From DATLGB01 sp964242305 (lineage in GTDB: Bacteria > Actinomycetota > Thermoleophilia > Solirubrobacterales > Solirubrobacteraceae): a DNA stretch of 64,000 nucleotides. The translations under genes were made by a program, and so were the position numbers. Below the pieces are notes generated by a model that did not search any database, had not been told where the DNA came from, and worked only from the letters and a program-made list of their open reading frames with translations. The stretch covers positions 16,705-80,704 of the forward strand of contig CAXTBB010000016.1 of the NCBI GenBank assembly GCA_964242305.1, written 5' to 3'. This document shows positions 59,720-64,000 of the stretch, piece after piece. Each line of letters begins with the position of its first letter. Position 1 is the first letter of the stretch.

Positions 59720-62700
59720 CGCCCGATCGCCTCCAGCGCGCCGCGGGCCTCCGCAGCCGCCTGCGAGCGCTGCGGCACGGTCAGCTTCGGGCGCCGGACG
59801 AGCCGGAGCGCGCGCCGGCCCTGCGGGCTGTCGTCCTCGTCCTCCTCGTCGTCGGCCTCGCCGCCGTGGCGCTCGAGCCAGGCGCGGGCGCTGCGTCCGG
59901 CGCTGACCGCCCGCAGCGCCCCCACCGCACGGGCGTGCTCGGCCTCCGACGCCCGCGGTCCGGGTCCGCTGAAGCCATCGAGCGAGCCGAACACCGCGCT
60001 GTAGAGGATCGCGTCGGAGACCGCCTGCGGGATCAGGTCGAGGTCGCCGACGAACGGCATCGCCGTCGACAGCGCGGCCATCCGCCCTCCGGACGGATTG
60101 ATCTCGTTGAGCGGGTGTTGGGGCTGGATCGCGGTGTAGGGCGCGAGGTTGGGCTTCTCGTTGCCGGAGATGAACGCGTCGTACATGGGCGTGGCCAGCG
60201 CGTCGTTGGTCGACAGCGGCTTGAGGCCGAGGATCCGCTCGGCGGTGGCCATGATCGAGTACTGGTCGTAGCGCGTCGGGACCTCGACGCCGCCCTTGGA
60301 CCACGGCGAGATCACGAACGCGGGCTGGCGGTGGGCGTCGACGTGGTCGGCGCCGTCCTGCGAGTCGTCCTCCTCGACCAGGATCGCGCTCGATCCCCAC
60401 ACGCTCGAGTGCGAGATGATGTCGACCATCTGCCCGACGCCGAGGTCGTTGTCGGCGATCAGCGCCTGCGGCGTGTAGGTGTTCGGCGTCGTCCCGTTGG
60501 TGTGGTCGTTGGGGACGACCAGGTAGTTGAAGGCCGGCACCGATCCGGTCGCCACCTGCTGGCTGAACTGACGGTTGAAGATGTTGACGCGGCTGGTGGC
60601 GGCGGTGACGGTCCCGGTCGTCCCGACGATGCCCGAGTCCTGGAAGCAGCTGGCCAGGTTGCCGCCCGGCCCGAGGGGCGCCAGGCAGCCGATCTGCACC
60701 GGCCCGGGGTAGGCGAGGTTCGAGTTGGCGATGACCGCGTCGTAGGTGGGGCGGCCGTCGGCGCCGATGGGCAGGACCCCCGCGGCCTGCTCGCCGTAGT
60801 TGAGGAAGGAGATGTTCTGCTTGACGGCCTGGTCGAACAGGAAGAAGTTCGGGCCGAAGGTGATGGGGGCGATGCCGAAGTCGTAGGCCTTGCCCGGCCG
60901 CGAGTAGTTCTGAGCGGTCGACTGCTGGACGTAGTCGTTGGCGATGCTGCCGGCGGTGATGAGGTGCCCGTCGACGGACACCTCGCTGTCGGAGTAGACG
61001 TGGTCGAGCAGCGGGAAGCGGCGGGTCAGCGCGTGCGCGTTCGGGGTGATGCCGCCCGTCGGTCCCGCCACCCCGTTGTCGTCGAACAGCTCGAGGGCCG
61101 GGTCCCCGTCCCCGCGCGGGTCGGAGCCGAAGACCTGGTCGTAGGTGCGGTTCTCGCGCACGATCACGAAGACGTGCTTGATCGGGCCGCCGGCGCGGAC
61201 GGGCGTGCCCGCCGGCCCGGCGCCGGCGTTGGTGGGGACGGCCTGGGCCGAGGCCTTCGCACTGCCGGCACGGACCTTCTTGTCGGTCAGCCGGCCGGTG
61301 ACGCCGACGATGCCGTTGAGCGCGTCGAGCACGTACTGGCCGTAGATGGGCGTGGTGATGTTGCCGCCGGCGACCTGGCCCAAGTCGAACGAGTACTGCG
61401 GGTTGGCGCCCGTCCCGAAGCCCTTGGCGGCGACCCACACCAGCCGGCCCGGCCCCGTCGTCTCGACCGCGGCGGGATAGGCCGCGGTGGGGATCTTGCC
61501 GATCAGCTCGAACGGCGCCGCGGCGATCGCGCCCGTGCAGCGACGGACCTTGTGCGGCGCCCGGGGCGCCTTGCGGTGGCGGCGCAGGCGCTTGATCGAC
61601 CGGCGCACGTACCGCCGCGCCTGGCGGTGCGTAGGCCCGGCGCAGGCCTTCAGCGCGCGCAGGCGGACCGAGTGGCGCAGCGTGCGCCGCTTCGGCCGCG
61701 AGGCCCGGGCGTACCGGCGCAGCGCCCTGACCTTCGGCACGCGGTAGACGGTGCGCTGCTTCTTGCCGCTGCGAGCGCGGCGGGCGAGCACCGCGACGGT
61801 GTCCTCGTTGGCGTCGGCGACGTAGACGTTGTCGCGGTCGACGGCGACGTCGACGGGGGAGACGCCCAGCGGCTGGCCGGCCCGCCCGACCGACACCGTC
61901 TTGACCACCTTGCGCTGCTCCGTGTCGACGACCGCCAGCAGGTCGCGCTGGGCGACGGCGACGTAGAGGCGGTTCGCCGTCGGGTCCATGGCCATCCCGG
62001 CCGGGTGCGCGTTGCGGTCGCCGAGGTCGCCACCGAGCCCGCCGACCGTGGCGGTCACGCTCCCGCCGGGGTCGATCTCGGTGAGCGTCCCGTCGTACAG
62101 GTTCGCCGTCCACAGGTTCCCCTTGTGGTCGAAGGCGACCGTGGTCGGATACCGGCCGACGGCAACGCTCGCGAAGGTGCCGGAGGCGACGTCGAGGATG
62201 GCGACGCGGTCGGCCTGCTGGAGGGCGACGCCGACGCGCTTGCCGTCGGGCGAGATCGCGACGCCGGCGGGATAGAGCGCGCTGACGGGCGGGAGCGAGT
62301 TGGTCTGCCCCGTCCCGCCCGAGGACGGCGGCAGCGTCAGCGGCGTTCCCTCCGTGGCCAGCCCTGTCGCCGGATCGATGGTGAAGACGTGCAGCACGTC
62401 GCCCTCCGCGCCGGCCGTGCCCGACGGCTGGGCGGGGTTGTCCGGCGTGCCGGACACGTAGGCGGTGCGGCCGTCCGGCGCGATGGCGACGCCGCCGAAG
62501 GCGCCCGGCAGCCGCAGGGTCTGGGTGACGGCGCCGTCGGCCAGCCGCACGATGCGGACGTCGTCCTGCCCGTGCCCGGAGTCGACGACCCACAGGTACC
62601 TGCGGTCGGGTGTCAGCGCCGAGCCCGTCGGGAAGTTGCCGACGCCGGTGAGCCGGCCGAGCGGCTTCAGCAGCCGCCCGTTCCCGGTCGTGCGGGCCGC

Positions 62701-62793
62701 CTGGCTGATCTCCCCCTGACTGCTGCCCGCGGCGTGGACAGCCGCCGGCACGATCAGAACGACGAGGAAGACGAGCAGGACGCAGCGACGCAT
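59716..62793 (-). CDS. Secreted YVTN-propeller/phosphoesterase fusion (PF04185 family)
   Basis: A 1025-residue exported protein. The signal peptide is MRRCVLLVFLVVLIVPAAVH. Residues about 40-340 form a YVTN/YncE-type propeller (TPDRRYLWVVDSG, VAIAPDGRTAYVSG, VAISPDGKRVGVALQQADRV). Residues about 340-420 are an exceptionally basic insert (RRYVRRSIKRLRRHRKAPR). From about 525 the phosphoesterase domain begins with HVFVIVRENRTYDQVFGSDP, continuing SVDGHLITAGSIANDYVQQ, VPNDHTNGT and LVEEDDSQDGADHVDAHRQP. The start is uncertain (62793, 62811 or GTG 62832); I used the one with a clean signal. Divergent from phoA. Confidence 0.83.
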   Translation of the reverse strand: MRRCVLLVFLVVLIVPAAVHAAGSSQGEISQAARTTGNGRLLKPLGRLTGVGNFPTGSALTPDRRYLWVVDSGHGQDDVRIVRLADGAVTQTLRLPGAFGGVAIAPDGRTAYVSGTPDNPAQPSGTAGAEGDVLHVFTIDPATGLATEGTPLTLPPSSGGTGQTNSLPPVSALYPAGVAISPDGKRVGVALQQADRVAILDVASGTFASVAVGRYPTTVAFDHKGNLWTANLYDGTLTEIDPGGSVTATVGGLGGDLGDRNAHPAGMAMDPTANRLYVAVAQRDLLAVVDTEQRKVVKTVSVGRAGQPLGVSPVDVAVDRDNVYVADANEDTVAVLARRARSGKKQRTVYRVPKVRALRRYARASRPKRRTLRHSVRLRALKACAGPTHRQARRYVRRSIKRLRRHRKAPRAPHKVRRCTGAIAAAPFELIGKIPTAAYPAAVETTGPGRLVWVAAKGFGTGANPQYSFDLGQVAGGNITTPIYGQYVLDALNGIVGVTGRLTDKKVRAGSAKASAQAVPTNAGAGPAGTPVRAGGPIKHVFVIVRENRTYDQVFGSDPRGDGDPALELFDDNGVAGPTGGITPNAHALTRRFPLLDHVYSDSEVSVDGHLITAGSIANDYVQQSTAQNYSRPGKAYDFGIAPITFGPNFFLFDQAVKQNISFLNYGEQAAGVLPIGADGRPTYDAVIANSNLAYPGPVQIGCLAPLGPGGNLASCFQDSGIVGTTGTVTAATSRVNIFNRQFSQQVATGSVPAFNYLVVPNDHTNGTTPNTYTPQALIADNDLGVGQMVDIISHSSVWGSSAILVEEDDSQDGADHVDAHRQPAFVISPWSKGGVEVPTRYDQYSIMATAERILGLKPLSTNDALATPMYDAFISGNEKPNLAPYTAIQPQHPLNEINPSGGRMAALSTAMPFVGDLDLIPQAVSDAILYSAVFGSLDGFSGPGPRASEAEHARAVGALRAVSAGRSARAWLERHGGEADDEEDEDDSPQGRRALRLVRRPKLTVPQRSQAAAEARGALEAIGR

Positions 62794-62825
62794 CCCCTCA
62801 ATGAACACCATTCCGGCGCCGCGTG

Positions 62826-62903
62826 TGTTCACATGTGGTTGACACGCCCTGCGACCGCCTGTTCACCGACTGAACACAGGGCGGTCACGCGGTCATCACA
62901 CGC
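62826..62903 (+). promoter_or_regulatory. Extended PHO-type array between the phosphoesterase operon and phoA
   Basis: Seven CAC/GAC triplets at 62829, 62840, 62852, 62863, 62874, 62886 and 62897 have spacings of 11 or 12 bp. The clearest units are GTTCACATGTG, GTTGACACGCC, GTTCACCGACT and GAACACAGGGG. The array fills much of the divergent gap (62794-62933) and ends 30 bp before the phoA start. Confidence 0.6.
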
Positions 62904-62933
62904 CGCCAGTCGCCCCGGTCGAGAGTGCCGGCC

Positions 62934-64000
62934 ATGAGAACCAGGCACAAGACCCTGATCACCGTGGGCGTCAGCGGGCTCGCCCTCGCCGGCACCGCGC
63001 TCGCCGTCGGCGCGACCACCGACAACGACTACTCGGCGAGCCTTGCGAGCAAGATCGACCCCTCGAAGCCCAAGAACGTCATCCTGCTCGTCGGCGACGG
63101 CATGGGCGACTCGGAGGTCACGCTGGCGCGCTACTACGGCAAGGGGGCCAAGGGCCGCCTCAACATGGATCGCTTCGCCTTCCGCGGCAGCTCGATCCAC
63201 TACGTCCTCAGCCCGGGCCCCGGCCCCAACTACGCGCCCAACTACGTGGGTGACTCGGCCCCGACCGGCACCGCCTGGTCGACGGGCAAGAAGACGCAGG
63301 ACAACCGCCTCTCGCAGGGGCCGTCGACCGCCAACAACGTGCCGGGTTCGAACGCGGGCTACAAGACGTTCCTGGAGATCGCCCGCGACGCCGGCAAGAA
63401 GACGGGCGACGTGACCACCGCCGAGATCACCGACGCGACGCCGGCCGCCCCGAGCTCGCACATCTCCCAGCGCGGCTGCCAGGGTCCCGCGGACGCTCGC
63501 GCCACCGGCACGGGTGGGTGCGTCAGCGAGACGAAGGCCAAGGGCGGCCTCGGCTCGATCGCCGAGCAGCAGGTCGACGAGGGCTTCGACCTCTACCTGG
63601 GCGGCGGCCGGGCTCGCTACGAGCAGACCACCGACGCCGGCCCGACCGTGGTCGACTACGCCAAGTCCAAGGGCTACCAGGTGCTCGGCACGAAGGCGCA
63701 GCTCCAAGCGCTGAAGCCCGGCAAGAAGGCGATCGGCCTCTTCGACTCGGGCAACATGATCGCGCAGTTCGCGCCGCTGTTCGCCCGGACGGACGCCTTC
63801 TACGCCGCCAACCCGACCGCGGACCCGCAGGTCCAGGGCGGGTCGCCGACCACGCGCTGCAAGGGCCAGGACCGCAACAACGAGCCGACGCTGTCGCAGA
63901 TGACCGCGAGGGCGATCGACCTGCTCGACGACGACCCGGACGGCTTCTCGCTCCAGGTCGAGGGCGCCTCGATCGACAAGCGCGACCACGCGGCGGACCT
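62934..64000 (+). CDS. phoA: Alkaline phosphatase (PhoA type), 3' end beyond the window
   Basis: The frame is open from ATG 62934 to the window edge (355 codons). After an N-terminal signal (TLITVGVSGLALAGTALA), the enzyme begins KNVILLVGDGMGDSEVTLAR, with the metal-binding Asp. The nucleophile motif is GDSAPTGTAWSTGKKTQDN, with Ser in DSA. Further on are GDVTTAEITDATPAAPSSH and LYLGGGRARYEQT; the last visible segment, LQVEGASIDKRDHAAD, contains the metal-binding Glu and His. It hydrolyses phosphomonoesters outside the cell. PHO-type repeats precede it. Confidence 0.92.
   Translation, partial: MRTRHKTLITVGVSGLALAGTALAVGATTDNDYSASLASKIDPSKPKNVILLVGDGMGDSEVTLARYYGKGAKGRLNMDRFAFRGSSIHYVLSPGPGPNYAPNYVGDSAPTGTAWSTGKKTQDNRLSQGPSTANNVPGSNAGYKTFLEIARDAGKKTGDVTTAEITDATPAAPSSHISQRGCQGPADARATGTGGCVSETKAKGGLGSIAEQQVDEGFDLYLGGGRARYEQTTDAGPTVVDYAKSKGYQVLGTKAQLQALKPGKKAIGLFDSGNMIAQFAPLFARTDAFYAANPTADPQVQGGSPTTRCKGQDRNNEPTLSQMTARAIDLLDDDPDGFSLQVEGASIDKRDHAAD

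Overview
The window is high-GC (roughly 70% or more by eye), densely packed DNA with many GTG starts and ATGA/GTGA stop-start overlaps. It looks like an actinobacterial chromosome. Secreted proteins with Lys/Arg-rich C-terminal beta domains, TadE-type pilins, a PASTA-tailed subtilase and a uvrC-rapZ pair suggest the Thermoleophilia/Solirubrobacterales. That placement is an inference; there is no rRNA gene to test it. I saw no tRNA, rRNA, CRISPR, phage or intact insertion sequence.

The dominant theme is phosphate. Moving left to right: ppx-ppk (5186-8180); a PHP-glycosyltransferase fusion (13715-15931); a complete pstSCAB-phoU locus with two OmpR-type DNA-binding proteins (18080-24071); a CHAD protein divergent from a PiT phosphate transporter (31055-33306); a second pstSCAB operon on the minus strand (37250-40910); a third, larger PstS-like protein (45121-46959); and a phosphatase block at the right end with a glycerophosphodiester phosphodiesterase, a 5'-nucleotidase, two PF04185-type phosphoesterases and an alkaline phosphatase cut by the window edge. 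In front of many of these sit arrays of 11-bp direct repeats of the form G(G/T)T(C/A)AC, matching what is known of actinobacterial PHO boxes. They occur at 18028, 18382, 23216, 41015, 44981 and 62826 and, more weakly, at 13669, 24446, 31912 and 58232. The region reads as one large phosphate-starvation neighbourhood.

Other material lies between these blocks. Positions 1-5169 hold a truncated PAS/GAF sensor, two GNAT acetyltransferases and a DrrAB-like ABC exporter. Positions 8351-13653 hold an M23 peptidase, a subtilase broken by a one-base frameshift, a BenE-like transporter and an enoyl-CoA hydratase. Positions 24095-27330 hold a small pilin-like cluster ending in a TadG-like/VanY/transglycosylase fusion. 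Positions 27356-31066 hold a Uma2 nuclease-like protein, uvrC and rapZ. Positions 33303-40910 form one tightly overlapping minus-strand unit that ties the second pst operon to a lipoprotein, two zinc-ribbon proteins and a large cell-wall hydrolase. Positions 42980-55774 form a plus-strand unit of secreted propeller-like proteins, the third PstS and an FtsH protease.

Small mobile-looking sequences were also found. A 47-bp palindromic element occurs twice (3415-3461, 20504-20550) and in both places supplies the Shine-Dalgarno sequence and start codon of a gene. A different palindrome (5548-5605) is inserted in frame inside ppx.
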